From assembly GCF_016097555.1 (NCBI RefSeq), contig NC_054704.1, positions 76,119,081 through 76,183,080 on the forward strand: a DNA stretch of 64,000 nt, written 5' to 3'. A program made the position numbers and the translations under genes. Origin of the DNA: Gigantopelta aegis. Lineage: Eukaryota; Mollusca; Gastropoda; Neomphalida; Peltospiridae. Below, piece by piece: positions 10,607 through 21,403 of this stretch. Under the pieces are notes generated by a model. The model was not told the origin of the DNA. It was given only the letters and a program-made list of their open reading frames with translations, and did not search any database. The stretch's first letter is position 1. Every line of letters begins with the position of its first letter.

Positions 10607-10752
10607 CTTCATCTGTGGTATTCAGCTCTAAAACGAGTCTGGCGTTTTTGTTTAGTTTGGCTTTCTTGAGCGGGCGTCCAGTGTACGGATCTTTTACCGT
10701 TAGTTCTACTAGGAGCTCTGTCTTCGACAATGACTTGGTCTCGATCTTATGT
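10607..10752 (-). CDS. Internal coding exon of unrecognised - strand gene
   Basis: Acceptor ..GGATTCACAG before 10752 and donor GAAG|GTAAAAG at 10607 bound 146 bases: 1 + 48 codons + 1. An alternative acceptor AG lies 7 bases further in (exon from 10745, phase 0). The peptide includes SKTELLVELTVKDPYTGRPL followed by a Lys/Asn-rich stretch KKAKLNKNARLVLEL, and looks like a beta-strand-rich extracellular or C2-like segment. I cannot name the family. It joins in frame to the exon at 8886-8995. Confidence 0.5.
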
Positions 10753-10802
10753 CTGTGAATCCAAAATATGCAAATTGTAGAAAAGATAATTTAAAGATAA
10801 TT

Positions 10803-10806
<4 letters not shown>

Positions 10807-10880
<74 letters not shown>
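10807..10880. repeat. (TA)n microsatellite
   Basis: About 37 TA units in the intron upstream of the exon at 10607-10752. Confidence 0.95.
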
Positions 10881-10886
<6 letters not shown>

Positions 10887-11320
10887 TTTATTAACTTCCA
10901 TTACTAAGTGAAATATGAACTCATGTCGATTTGATTAATATTGTATTAGTTTGTATGGTTCATTAGAATAAATATTCAAATACCTGACTGATGAAATGAC
11001 ATATTTATTTCATATTTTAGTATTTGTATTTTGTTGTTAATACACCTACACAGCCCAAAAACTTATTACAGTCCTATATCTTATAACCGAAACAACTTAT
11101 GTGGAAAAACAAATCTGGATTGGGTTTTTTGTTTGTTTGTTTGTTTTTGTTGTTGTGTTTTTGTTGTTGTTTTTTTTTTTTTTTTTTTTTTTTTACCGTG
11201 ACCGAATAAAAGCTATGCATCATTTCAGGTTTGGCATGGTAGGTGACGTTTGTTTTGACATGTATTAAACCAGAACCACCAATTATATAACATTATACTG
11301 TAAGCAAATCTGAACATTAA

Positions 11321-11494
11321 TTAGACTTGAGCAAGTTTTAGATTTTCGTACTTCTCGCTATTTGTTGTCGACCCTATTTGTAGATTGTCAGCTTTATCAA
11401 AGTCGCACGTCATTTCAAAACTGATGTCATAAATGGTCTGCGTTCCTGAAAACTCGACAAAGTGGAATCTCCATTTGAAGATATTATTTGATAT
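11321..11494 (-). CDS. Candidate exon of the same - strand gene
   Basis: After an acceptor TTTTGTAG the - strand is open for 57 codons and then reaches TAA at 11321. The peptide includes FKWRFHFVEFSGTQTIYD and MTCDFDKADN, which look protein-like rather than random. The only in-phase donor for joining to 10752 is a weak GTCGAC at about 11352, so the exon structure is unsettled. A further protein-like scrap (HVKTNVTYHAKPEMMHSFYS) lies at 11197-11285 - but is preceded by a stop. Real exon, alternative last exon and pseudogene are all possible. Confidence 0.3.
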   Translation of the reverse strand: MSNNIFKWRFHFVEFSGTQTIYDISFEMTCDFDKADNLQIGSTTNSEKYENLKLAQV

Positions 11495-11499
11495 CTACA

Positions 11500-12635
11500 A
11501 AATAATTCAAAACACGATGTGCAAGGATATTAACATGAATAAACGAAAAGTACAGTAACATATTATAATTTAATACTGCTATTGTATAACGAACAGTGTC
11601 CATAACACGTTATTTAGTAACATTCCGGTAACTGCAGCCTGATGTAATGTGAAAATTGACAAAACATGTGCGCGTACTTCTTTCCAGTTATAGTTCGGCG
11701 GTGGATCCAAGGGGGGTCTTAAGGATTTCAAGAACCCCTCTAGGCCTCTAGGTCTAAGAATTCCTCTGCCACCCCCACCCCACCCCGTCTGTGGGGAACC
11801 ATGATTAAAGACAACATAGGACATACAAAAGTGGCCTTGTTAGTTTAAGAGTGCACTTTTTGTCTAACTGGTGAAGATGTTATATTGGTGTACCCTGATT
11901 CTTTTTTTTTTACTTCAACCTCCGCCCCCACCCCCAACTAGTTATTTTCTGCTAGCTACGACCCTGCCTTAAATAACTTCTTTTTTCTTTCTTTTTTAAA
12001 AATCTAATGTCCCCTTTCCTTTCTCTCCTTTGAATTCCTTCTCATTTGTTCCCGATCTGGCAACTCCTCCTATTTTTCAACTTGTTTCGCTGTCCATCTC
12101 CACATCCCAGTCCTTGTCTCTCTAGCCGAGATAGGTGCTTGTCTCTTGTGGCTATCGGTCCTGCACACCTGTCATTTCCCATCAGCTTTTAGCTGTGGGC
12201 TTAGTCTGGCCAGTTCGGGAAGTGTTCAGTAGTTACTTCTGGCATTGTTAATCACCTACTATGCACCCCTATCATATACCGGCGGTCGTTAGTTAGTGTC
12301 GTGGGTCAGACCATCTTTATTAGCGGAAGAGGACGAGGATGCCAGGTGGGTGCAGGGGAATAGAGAGACTGCACTCGTGGAAGAAGTTGAGACAAGTAGG
12401 CGCTGGTGTGGACCGCTCAAAGGACAGAGTCGGAGCAAACTGACAGAAAGGGTCGAAACATTGAAATCGTGGGAGAATTGGAAAGTTTTTTTTCACATTA
12501 CGATGATGATATTGATTCAGGTTCAGATCATTTTTAGCATGCCTATGTCCACTAAGGTTCAGGCATGTCCCGCCCTGGTCCAGTCTCTGGCATGGCCAGT
12601 GGTTGGACCAAGGGGATGATATTGATTGGTAATAT
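11500..12635. other. No gene recognised; repeat scraps
   Basis: A long T tract precedes this region (11170-11194). It contains G/C-rich scraps (AAGGGGGGTCTTAAGGATTT, CACCCCCACCCCACCCC, GCTAGCTACGACCCTGCC) like those in other mollusc-type insertion debris. Frames at 11579 and 12296 have no supporting signals. Confidence 0.4.
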
Positions 12636-12640
12636 ATCAG

Positions 12641-12931
12641 AAGTTTGTTTTGTTTAACAACACCACTAGAGCACATTGATTTATTAATCATCGGCTATTA
12701 GATGTCATTTTGACACAGTCATAGAAAGAAAACCTGCTACATTTTCCATTAGCAGCAAGGGATCGTCTATATCCACCATCCCAAAGACAGGATAGCACAT
12801 ACCACGACCTTTGATATACCAGTCGTGGTGCACTGGAACGAAAAATAGCCCAAGGGGCCCACCGACGAGGATCGATCTTCGACCGACCACGCATCAGGCA
12901 TGCGCTTTACCATTGGGCTACGTCTCACACC
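12641..12931 (-). mobile_element. SINE type B
   Basis: AGAAGTTTGTTTTGTTTAAC (tail), GATTTATTAATCATCGGC, core, and head ending ATTGGGCTACGTCTCAC. Next to it in the same orientation is a type A copy. Confidence 0.9.
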
Positions 12932-12944
12932 TATATGAAAGAAA

Positions 12945-13263
12945 GAAATGTTTTATTTAACGACGCACTCAACACATTTTATTTACGGTTATATGGCGTC
13001 AGACATATGGTTAAGGACCATACAGATATTGAGAAAGGAAACCCGCTGTCGCCACTTCATGCGCTACTCTTTTCGATCAGCAGCAAGGGATATTTTATAT
13101 GCACCATCCCACAGACAGGGTAGTATATACCACGGTCTTTGATATACCAGTTGTGGTGCTCTGGCTAGAAGGAGAAAAATTCGAATGGGCATACCGACGG
13201 GGTTCGATCTCACGCCGACCGCGCATCGAGCGAGCATCTTACCACTGGGCTACGTCCCGCCCC
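12945..13263 (-). mobile_element. SINE type A
   Basis: GAAATGTTTTATTTAACGAC tail, TATGGCGTCAGACATATGG, core, then head ending ACCACTGGGCTACGTCCCGC. It has been inserted about 14 bases from the type B copy at 12641-12931. Confidence 0.9.
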
Positions 13264-13515
13264 TATATGAGAAAGATGAATGAAAGTGTGAGCCAGCTTT
13301 ATGGAATAACTTACTGAATGTCTCATATGCCTCATATCAGATCAATTAGAACGGAAAACAGGTATTTAGCATGTGACTCTTTTTCAAAGGGGAGCCTATG
13401 TGTTTCACTTGTTTCTTCATAAGATGTATGTTTTGACAACCTCATTCTTCATGGCTCACAAGATGACAAATCACAAATATCCTCTAGATCCCGTGATAAC
13501 CTACTGGTCATATCC

Positions 13516-14562
13516 CTAGTCATTATATCCTATGTCTGAATTTTCAATACCAGCTAAACACTCTTGCGTTATCAGACTCTGACTACACCCGGTATCTCTA
13601 TAGATTGATATTGCCTTAGGACACAACTCTTGTTTCACATCACAAACCATACCAGTGGACACATACGGGTTTACTTTCTCTGCCATGGGACTAACCATTA
13701 ACTCTCTCGCTAACGGAGCTGACCTCACTAAACCGACCACTTGCGCATTATCGCGTTTCCTTTTAAAACAGTCCCCGATAAGATGGTTATCCTTTTTACA
13801 GTAACTGCAATGTGGACGAAAAGTTCGTGCATTGGCTGATAATGCAGGCCTATCCTTACTTTGCCCACCAGGTGCATTCCTTGCCTGACTAGCTGACCAA
13901 CTAGATGACTCTCCCCGATAGTTACTTTCCCGGGAAAAACCTGTCTGAAATTTCTTCTTATCACCCTGTTGTAAAGAGCTACCCGGTACTGCCTGAGCTT
14001 TGTGTATTAACACGTAATCATCTGCCACTATGCCTGCCTCCTCTATCTTTTTGACATCACGATCATCTAAATGAATACGTAAGCTAACTGGTAATCCATT
14101 TTTAATGTCCTGTAAGATCAACAACTCCCGTAACTCGGTATATGACTCTACCTGATGAGAAATCACCCATTTATCAAACATCCCTGCCTTCTTAGCCACA
14201 AACTCACTATAAGACTGACCCTGCGTTTTTCTCAACTCGCTATACCGTAAACGATAATCCTCAGGCCGTAATTCATAAGTCCTCAACACTGCAGCCTTAA
14301 CTAAGTCGTACTGACTTGCTCGCTCATCACTCATTGAATTATAAGCTATACTAGCCTTCCCCTTAAACTTAGACACGGCTAACAATGTCCACTTAGACTG
14401 CGGCCAATTTAGTTGCTTAGCGGCCCGTTCAAAAAGTTGAAAGAACATGTCTATCTCCTCATCGTCAAATACAGGCACTGATCTATAAGCCTCCGATATG
14501 TTAAAACCATTTCCTGCCTCACGTCTAACTTCTTCAGTATTCAACTTTAACTCATCTTCCAC
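13516..14562 (-). pseudogene. Gag (SCAN-like capsid, zinc knuckle) to protease start, body 1
   Basis: The 348-codon frame covers the capsid C-terminal region that resembles a SCAN domain (..LRYSELRKTQGQSYSEFV, AGMFDKWVISHQVESYTEL), a single zinc knuckle CSYCKKDNHLIGDC (CX2CX4HX4C), and the protease active-site motif RDTGCSQSLI. Just after that, body 1 lacks about 260 bp that are present in body 2 (17881-18137) and runs out of frame. Gag packages the element RNA; the protease would mature it. The N-terminal part of Gag is in another frame at 14574-15089. Confidence 0.8.
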
Positions 14563-14573
14563 TTTTAATTTTT

Positions 14574-15089
14574 CTAACTGGAATTCTCTATCCCTATGTC
14601 TATCTTCTCTATCCCTCTCTTCTCTTTCTCTCTCTCTCTCTCTCTATCCCTCTCTTCTCTTTCTCTATCGCTATGTCTATCTTCTCTATTTCTCTCTTTT
14701 CTTTCTCTCTCTCTCTCTCTATCCCTCTCTCTATCTTCCCTATCTCTATCTTCTTTTTCTCTCTCTCTCTCTCTACCCCTCTCTCTATCTCTCTCTTCTC
14801 TCTCTCTATCTAATGCACGTTCCTCTCTTTCGTACTCAAGCTTTTTAAAAGCTAATTGTTGTTCCACACTTAACTCATTTATTTCTATCTCTGGAACAAT
14901 CTCACTGTCTTCCATAACAGGACTATCACCAAAAACTTCCTGGATAATAATTGTCCTTATATCTCCTAAGGTTTTAGCTGATGTTAAATCAATTTCTCGC
15001 TCACCCGCGATTTCAACTAACTCGGCCTTACGTGCTCGCTTAATCTCCACTATACTGAGCGTAGGCCTATCCAGCAAATTCTTATCCAT
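14574..15089 (-). pseudogene. Gag N-terminal part with Arg/Glu repeat
   Basis: It opens MDKNLLDRPTLSIVEIKRAR, soon followed by a SAP-like stretch (ARKAELVEIAGEREIDL), acidic residues, then a long Arg/Glu/Asp repeat encoded by a CT-type microsatellite (14590-14815). The frame shifts within the microsatellite, breaking it from the rest of Gag. Length changes in the microsatellite are the likely cause. Confidence 0.7.
14590..14815. repeat. CT-rich microsatellite inside gag
   Basis: Imperfect CT/CTAT repeats, here coding on the - strand for Arg/Glu/Asp. Confidence 0.9.
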
Positions 15090-15223
15090 TTTTAGATATG
15101 ACGCACTTAATATTAATTAATTTTCTAGTGAACAACGTGCTACTTCTGGTTAGTTTGTAAAATTAATTTATAAAGCCCCCATTTACAAACAATACTTTTT
15201 TAAATATGCATGTCCCGTTCCAG

Positions 15224-15242
15224 ATCCGGGACGAGCGCCCCA
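15224..15242 (-). promoter_or_regulatory. Candidate tRNA primer-binding site
   Basis: On the - strand, TGGGGCGCTCGTCCCGGAT lies 12 bases inside the LTR end. It is close to, but not identical with, the tRNA-Pro complement used by many retroelements. The position between LTR and gag supports the call. Confidence 0.5.
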
Positions 15243-15254
15243 ATTTTCTACTCC

Positions 15255-16401
15255 TGTCACGGGGATTCTATAATTCCCGTAACTGAATAAAAGACGATTA
15301 TCAAAAATCTCTCCTAACTGTATATCTATTAGATCTCTCTGTAACAGGCTGTTAAACCTAGTATGGCTCGTCTCTAGGTATGATCAGAGATACGATCTTA
15401 TATAAAGTATATATTAATATAGCACGTTAGTTCTCTAGAAAACACAACAAAAACACAATACACTTTGGAATCTGTATTAATCTACGCTGACAAATGTACA
15501 GCCGTAGTAGTAATTAATAACAACAATAATAACAACCCAGAACTGATCACTTAATTAGTTAATCTCTGGGTGTCTAGTTACACAATATGCGAATCACTTC
15601 ACCGTTACACCACACCCACACGTGTGATAATTGAGAAACGCTTCCAGGAGAAGTTAATTAATAAAGGAATTACAACACCATTCCTAACTGGTTAATTTTT
15701 AATTAACCCTAACTACTCTTCAGTAATCTTGTAACACAGAATTAATACTTATCACAATAAAGACAATAACCTACAGTTTACCCAGGTCGGCTGGGATGAC
15801 TGGCTAAGCTTTATATTACCAAATACTCATATAATGTTAGAACAATAAGTCTACGATTTACTTCGTCAGATGACCGAAGACACTGTCTAAAGAATATTGG
15901 TATAATACAGTATTAAAATATTTAAGTCACATCAATCACATCAAGGTTATACACAGAGCAGAAATGATATTTACCAAAGTCCAAATGGACTAACGTTCCC
16001 AGGAGCCGTCCTAAATTCGTTCTCCTCGATATCTCTAAATCCTAGCTATTTATTCCAAAATCAGAATTGGCCTGGGGGAACAAGGCGGCACCTCACGTAT
16101 CATCTCATATTTCATCTCTCCTAGCGTAGATATTATTTCTCTCTGATCGTCAGACTACTGACGCCATCGTCGCCAAAATCACGGTCGTCGAAACCGCACT
16201 CGCAGAGGTATTACGTAACTACTCGCCACATGGCCTCCACACCTCGCTAAGTGCATATTGGAACGCCAGATCGAGGATGGTCGCGCAGAAGTCTTACGTA
16301 ACAAGTTGTCCACCTGGGCTACGGGCAATAAACTGCACACGGCCCCCTAACACAATTAAAATCGCCACAGGCGAAACAAATTAAGAGCATGTACCGTGAC
16401 A
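15255..16401 (-). repeat. LTR of the Gypsy element
   Basis: On the - strand it begins TGTCACGGTAC at 16401 and ends CCCCGTGACA at 15255, giving TG...CA ends and an 8-bp inverted terminal match (TGTCACGG/CCGTGACA). Length 1147 bp. It is placed between the 3' end of one body and the primer site of the next. No second LTR is visible in the window for comparison. Confidence 0.7.
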
Positions 16402-16420
16402 CACCCCCACCTCAAAAAGG
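16402..16420 (-). promoter_or_regulatory. Candidate polypurine tract
   Basis: On the - strand the bases just before the LTR read TTTTTGAGGTGGGGGTG, a purine-rich stretch where the plus-strand primer is expected. Confidence 0.5.
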
Positions 16421-16640
16421 ATATTTCCTCTACTCTAGGAATAGGGAAATAAACTACATTAAAACAAAGGGGTGCGTTAACCGACGCATACGGGCATTTA
16501 TAACACATGTAATAATAAGGTGACTACCAGTAATCACACTGAGTCTCTGAGTCCCTGGTATACAAATAAAATATATATAAACAAAACAGAAATAAAGAAT
16601 GTCAACACATTATCATAACGTTCAACTTCGGGACAGGGCA

Positions 16641-18809
16641 TCAGCGATTACACTGGATGTGCCCTTGATATGTCCAATGGTAATTGGGAATTCCTGCAGA
16701 CGAAGACTCCATCTCAAAACTCTCTGGTTGGAGGCTTTCATTAGGATGGTCCAGTCCGTCTTCATCTTCTGGGAACAGCACAGCTCCAGCACCCACGTCA
16801 CTGGCACCCACAGCTAGCTTGAACGGCACTCGGTAGTCTGGTGCTGCCATCACGGGAGACGAGTAGCGCATCTGCTTGATACGGTTGAATGACTTCTCGC
16901 CTTCACCTGACCAATGGAACTTCGTTTCCTTCCTTTTCAGCGTCGCACGTTTTCCAGGTTTTCTCCGATAGGCATGCTGTCGAATCTGTGTAGCGTTGGG
17001 TTCCAAGCGCACATCTTGGCTTAAGGTGTCGGTAACCGTTGGAAGGTCCCGACAAATGGAAACATTGTCTTGTATCAATGTAGTCAGCTTTGCTCGCTGG
17101 GGGTTCAAGTCTGCTAGAATCTGGCCGTTGGCCAACTTGACCTCTGCAGTCTTGACGTCATCACAGGAAATTGAGTGTCTCTCAATTTGGACCGGTCTCT
17201 CTGGAACTATCGGCAGTCTGTCAAAATAACCTTTTAGCAAATTGATGTGACAATACCTACGTTTCCTAACCCTATCAGGAGTGTTTATCACATAACCTGT
17301 CTCATTAACCCGTTTGTGCACAACATAGGGCCCGAAATACCTGTTCTGCACAGAACCCCGTTTAATGGGAAGGTACAGCAGCACCTTATCCCCTGGTTTA
17401 AATTCCCGACTCTTAGCCTTCCTATCAAACACTGATTTTATTTTGCTCTGAGCATGGCTCAGTTGCGTCCTAGCTTTCCTATCAAACTCTGATTTTATTT
17501 TGTTCTGAGCATGGCTCAGTTGCGTCCTAGCTAGTTCGGTCGCCGGCAACCTCCGATCTCTAACTCTCTTATTTATTAATACTCCCTTGTCCACAGTTAA
17601 CAAGGTAGTGCGATCTGCCAACAAATTTGGATCAGCCCCCTGCTCTAGTACTAACTCTTGTCTAATACAAGGTAAGTCCCCTCTATCAAACACAACTGGT
17701 TCAATTCCCCTCTGCGGGAGATCAACATGTTCTACCACATTTACTTTGTCAGTTGACTTATCTACCATTTTACTGACAACCTCATCCACTCCACTTTCAT
17801 GGCTCACACACGTATCAGACAAATCACAAATATCCTCTAGATCCCGTGATAACCTACTGGTCATATCCCTAGTCATTATACACGCAGGATATTTAATCTC
17901 ATCAACCTCACACTCTTCGATTGCTAACGTGCTGTCTTTAATTAACAGTTGGTCACATTTCGGCTGACAACACTGACTAGTCAAATCATTTCCCAACAAA
18001 ACTCCTATGTTTTCAACAGGCAAGTCCTTCACAACACCCATAATGACTGGTCCCGTCACAAACTTCGAACACAAGAAAACCTTATGTAACCTGACAACCA
18101 TATTTTCTCCAGTAACCGAGGTTAAAACCAAACTACGTCCTATGTCTGAATTTTCAATACCAGCTAAACACTCTTGCGTTATCAGACTCTGACTACACCC
18201 GGTATCTCTATAGATTGATATTGCCTTAGGACACAACTCTTGTTTCACATCACAAACCATACCAGTGGACACATACGGGTTTACTTTCTCTGCCATGGGA
18301 CTAACCATTAACTCTCTCGCTAACGGAGCTGACCTCACTAAACCGACCACTTGCGCATTATCGCGTTTCCTTTTAAAACAGTCCCCGATAAGATGGTTAT
18401 CCTTTTTACAGTAACTGCAATGTGGACGAAAAGTTCGTGCATTGGCTGATAATGCAGGCCTATCCTTACTTTGCCCACCAGGTGCATTCCTTGCCTGACT
18501 AGCTGACCAACTAGATGACTCTCCCCGATAGTTACTTTCCCGGGGAAAACCTGGCTGAAATTTCTTCTTATCACCCTGTTGTAAAGAGCTACCCGGTACT
18601 GCCTGAGCTTTGTGTATTAACACGTAATCATCTGCCACTATGCCTGCCTCCTCTATCTTTTTGACATCACGATCCTCTAAATGAATACGTAAGCTAACTG
18701 GTAATCCATTTTTAATGTCCTGTAAGATCAACAACTCCCGTAACTCGGTATATGACTCTACCTGATGAGAAATCACCCATTTATCAAACATCCCTGCCTT
18801 CTTAGCCAC
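16641..18809 (-). pseudogene. Gag-Pol with internal deletions, body 2
   Basis: The 722-codon frame holds in order: Gag end, zinc knuckle CSYCKKDNHLIGDC, protease DTG motif, spacer, an integrase C-terminal (GPY/F-type) part with GDKVLLYLPIKRGSVQNRYF, then RT N-terminal words (DVRLEPNATQIRQHAYR), then the RT/RNase H border (KLAVGASDVGAGAVL). The RNase H end (GTSSVIADALSRS) is in a second frame at 16622. The integrase core, the RT palm and most of RNase H are missing. A 54-bp unit (ARTQLSHAQ..) is tandemly doubled. Integrase before RT is the Gmr1 order. The 5' side shifts frame at about 18817 by one extra A compared with body 1. Confidence 0.75.
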
Positions 18810-18857
18810 AAACTCACTATAAAGACTGACCCTGCGTTTTTCTCAAATCGCTATACC

Positions 18858-19057
18858 NNNNNNNNNNNNNNNNNNNNNNNNNNNNNNNNNNNNNNNNNNN
18901 NNNNNNNNNNNNNNNNNNNNNNNNNNNNNNNNNNNNNNNNNNNNNNNNNNNNNNNNNNNNNNNNNNNNNNNNNNNNNNNNNNNNNNNNNNNNNNNNNNNN
19001 NNNNNNNNNNNNNNNNNNNNNNNNNNNNNNNNNNNNNNNNNNNNNNNNNNNNNNNNN
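18858..19057. other. Assembly gap (200 N)
   Basis: Exactly 200 N, probably a scaffolding gap of arbitrary size. It cuts body 2 of the Gypsy element; the sequence beyond it is unrelated. Confidence 1.
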
Positions 19058-19193
19058 TCGAAAACCCACTTTGCAACTGAGTCACAATAAGCGCTTGATG
19101 TCAAATTACTCCAATTTAGAAGTTTGTGAATGCAAAACGGATCATGAATATTCAAGTGATAGTTCTGATATGGAAGATGATGTTTTTGAATAA
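19058..19193 (+). CDS. 3' end of an unidentified reading frame, cut by the gap
   Basis: From the gap edge the + strand is open for about 44 codons to TAA at 19191. It ends in an acidic/serine-rich tail (EYSSDSSDMEDDVFE). Acidic tails like this close many transposases and nuclear proteins, but there is too little to identify it. It could equally be chance. Confidence 0.25.
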
Positions 19194-19377
19194 TAATGGA
19201 TGCATGTACAATATTGGAACATATTTCACATGAAAAATTATAAAGTTTTATTTAATAGCGTTTATTTAACAAACAATTTTAAAATTACATGCATTTATTT
19301 ATTAGTACATGTGTATAATTATTTTACTTTGGTTACTTTCGAAATGGTGATTGAATTGTTTTCTAAAATAGTATGAC

Positions 19378-19452
19378 AGAAAGAAGGAAGGAAATCTTTT
19401 ATTTAACGACGCACTCTACCAATTTGTATTTACTCTCATATGGCGTCGGGAA
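19378..19452 (-). mobile_element. SINE type A tail fragment
   Basis: A GAAAGAAGGAAGGAAA tract followed by TTTATTTAACGACGCACTC and TATGGCGTCGGGA on the - strand. The core and head are lost. Confidence 0.7.
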
Positions 19453-19570
19453 CAAAATGGTATGAATTCATGAATACATGTACATCATAGACCTCTGATT
19501 TATTTAACACTTACTCTAGGTTACATTATTCCATTAAATTTCGATCTATAGATTGTTGTTTTGTTTTATA

Positions 19571-19678
<108 letters not shown>

Positions 19679-19827
19679 TTAAATTATACAAAAAATTAAA
19701 ATAATTGTGAGGGTGGACTTTCTTTCTGTATTTTGAACACTGCTTTTAGGATTTTGTTTAAGGCCAGGACTAGTATTGATTGATATTGTTATTGGTATTT
19801 TGTGTATATATTTCACATTTATATATA

Positions 19828-20359
19828 CTCTTCAAAAAAAGATGGGGAACTCTAATAAGAATTTACAATTGCCAAAATTGTAAGGTATATTAGCTGTGGG
19901 GAATGGTTATATGATAATAGTGAATTAATTGAGAAAACATTACAACCAGTAGTTCAGTATTACAGTAGGTTTTATGACCACCAAAGATCTTGAAGGACGA
20001 TTGGGGTCAGAAGTGAAATTTGAAAGTTGACGGGTTTTTTATCAGTAAATCGCAAATTCAAACAATAAAATGACTAAAAACAATAACAACTGTATGATCA
20101 ACAGAATTAAAAAGATTGACAGAAATAATGTCCCACAGTGATTAATCGACCTTCCTGGAAATTGTCAAAATCGAGAATGACACCCCATGCACGTGTACGG
20201 GGCAATTGTGTGATGCACGTGCAAACTATGGAATGTGTTTCGGTGTGTTGATAAACAGACCTGATCGTTCTTTACTAGGATGTCTGTCAAAACGTATGTT
20301 CGGTCTAATAGTTGATATTAACATTAATATTTCAGGTTTCCCTACTTTTTTTCGAAGAG
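19828..20359. mobile_element. Tc1/mariner-type MITE, 532 bp
   Basis: TA-flanked ends: CTCTTCAAAAAAAGATGGGG on the left and, as reverse complement, CTCTTCGAAAAAAAGTAGGG on the right. Its right ~310 bases match 481-758 of the Tc1 element at the window's left edge. No transposase remains, so it is an internally deleted derivative. Confidence 0.8.
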
Positions 20360-20692
20360 TATATTTATTTATAAACATTGGATCTGTTATGTAAAGTTAT
20401 TGTCTTAGCTGTATGATTATGAATTGTTTTTAAAGTTAAATTAAAAAATATAATAATAAAATAATTAATCCAACTTCCATTGCACAGCACTTATATAAAA
20501 TACTGTAAACTTGTAATTGACATCTATTCGTGTTGTTTAATGTATCAACAAATCTGAACGAGAAAACTGTAATCGCAATCAAAGCAGTCAAACGGATGTT
20601 TTGACAAGGTTAACGTTGTGTGTGCTGTCATGAATCAATGTCATCAGCTTTCTGCAGGGGTAAACCATCACACTCAAGGACAATACATACCG

Positions 20693-21080
20693 GCACCGGT
20701 GGCGTCGTGGTTAGGCCATCGGTCTATAGGCTGGTAGATACTGGGTTCGGATCCCAGTCGAGGCATGGCATTTTTAATCCACATACCGACTCCAAACGCA
20801 GAGTGAGTGCTCCGCAAGGCTCAATGGGTAGGTGTAAACCACTTGCACCGACCAGTGATCCATAACTGGTTCAACACTGGCCATGGTTTCCGCTATCCTG
20901 CCTGTGGGAAGCGCAAATAAAAGATCCCTTGCTGCCTGTCGTAAAAGAGTAGCCTATGTGGCGACAGCGGGTTTCCTCTACAAAACAGTGTGACCATATT
21001 TTTGACGTCCAATAGCCGATGATAAGATTTAAAAAAATCAGTGTGTTCTAGTGGCGTCGTTAAATAAAACAAACTTTACT
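20693..21080 (+). mobile_element. SINE type C, full length
   Basis: Head GGTGGCGTCGTGGTTAGGCC with a perfect B box GGTTCGGATCCC, then GCTCCGCAAGGCTCAATGGG, the shared core (AAAAGATCCCTTGCTGCC) and the tail CAATAGCCGATG...GTGGCGTCGTTAAATAAAAC. Confidence 0.9.
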
Positions 21081-21185
21081 TTTCCTCCCTATCCTGCCGA
21101 CAAGAGGACTGCCACACCTAAGACCAGTTCGGCAAATCTAAGACTGCACAAGATAACGTTCAGTGGATATAAGCCTAGACGCCAT

Positions 21186-21187
21186 GC

Positions 21188-21218
<31 letters not shown>

Positions 21219-21240
21219 CATACACACACACACACACCAT
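21186..21240. repeat. C tract and (CA)n
   Basis: A run of about 17 C followed by interrupted CA repeats. Homopolymer length is assembly-sensitive. Confidence 0.9.
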
Positions 21241-21403
21241 CACCACCATCATTGCATATCACAGGACGGGAGAACATTCGAAAAAATAATTCCTTTCCCT
21301 TAGTATGACGGTAGCCCGAGTACTCTGACCGTAAGAGATATAGCATTATAACTATCCAAATGTCCGCCTTGCTCTCTTACAGTCAGAGTACCTTGACTAG
21401 TAT

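Larger units (their letters stand above)
13450..18857 (-). mobile_element. Ty3/Gypsy (Gmr1-like) retroelement, tandem bodies sharing one LTR
   Basis: Read on the - strand: body 2 (Gag end, protease, integrase C-terminus, RT start, RNase H scraps; 18857-16402), then a purine-rich tract, an LTR (16401-15255), a primer-binding-site candidate (15242-15224), and body 1 (Gag to protease; 15089-13450). So one LTR is the 3' LTR of body 2 and the 5' LTR of body 1. Body 2 runs into the N gap; body 1 is truncated at about 13450. The bodies are nearly identical where they overlap. Such body-LTR-body arrays arise by LTR recombination or nested insertion. Confidence 0.75.

Noticed and set aside
14498..15120. 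Ser/Leu-rich + strand frames of 116 and 174 residues
   Set aside because: Antisense of the Gag N-terminus and its CT-rich microsatellite.
20693..20770. tRNA gene
   Set aside because: A and B boxes are good, but they belong to SINE heads repeated many times; acceptor stems do not pair and SINE bodies follow.
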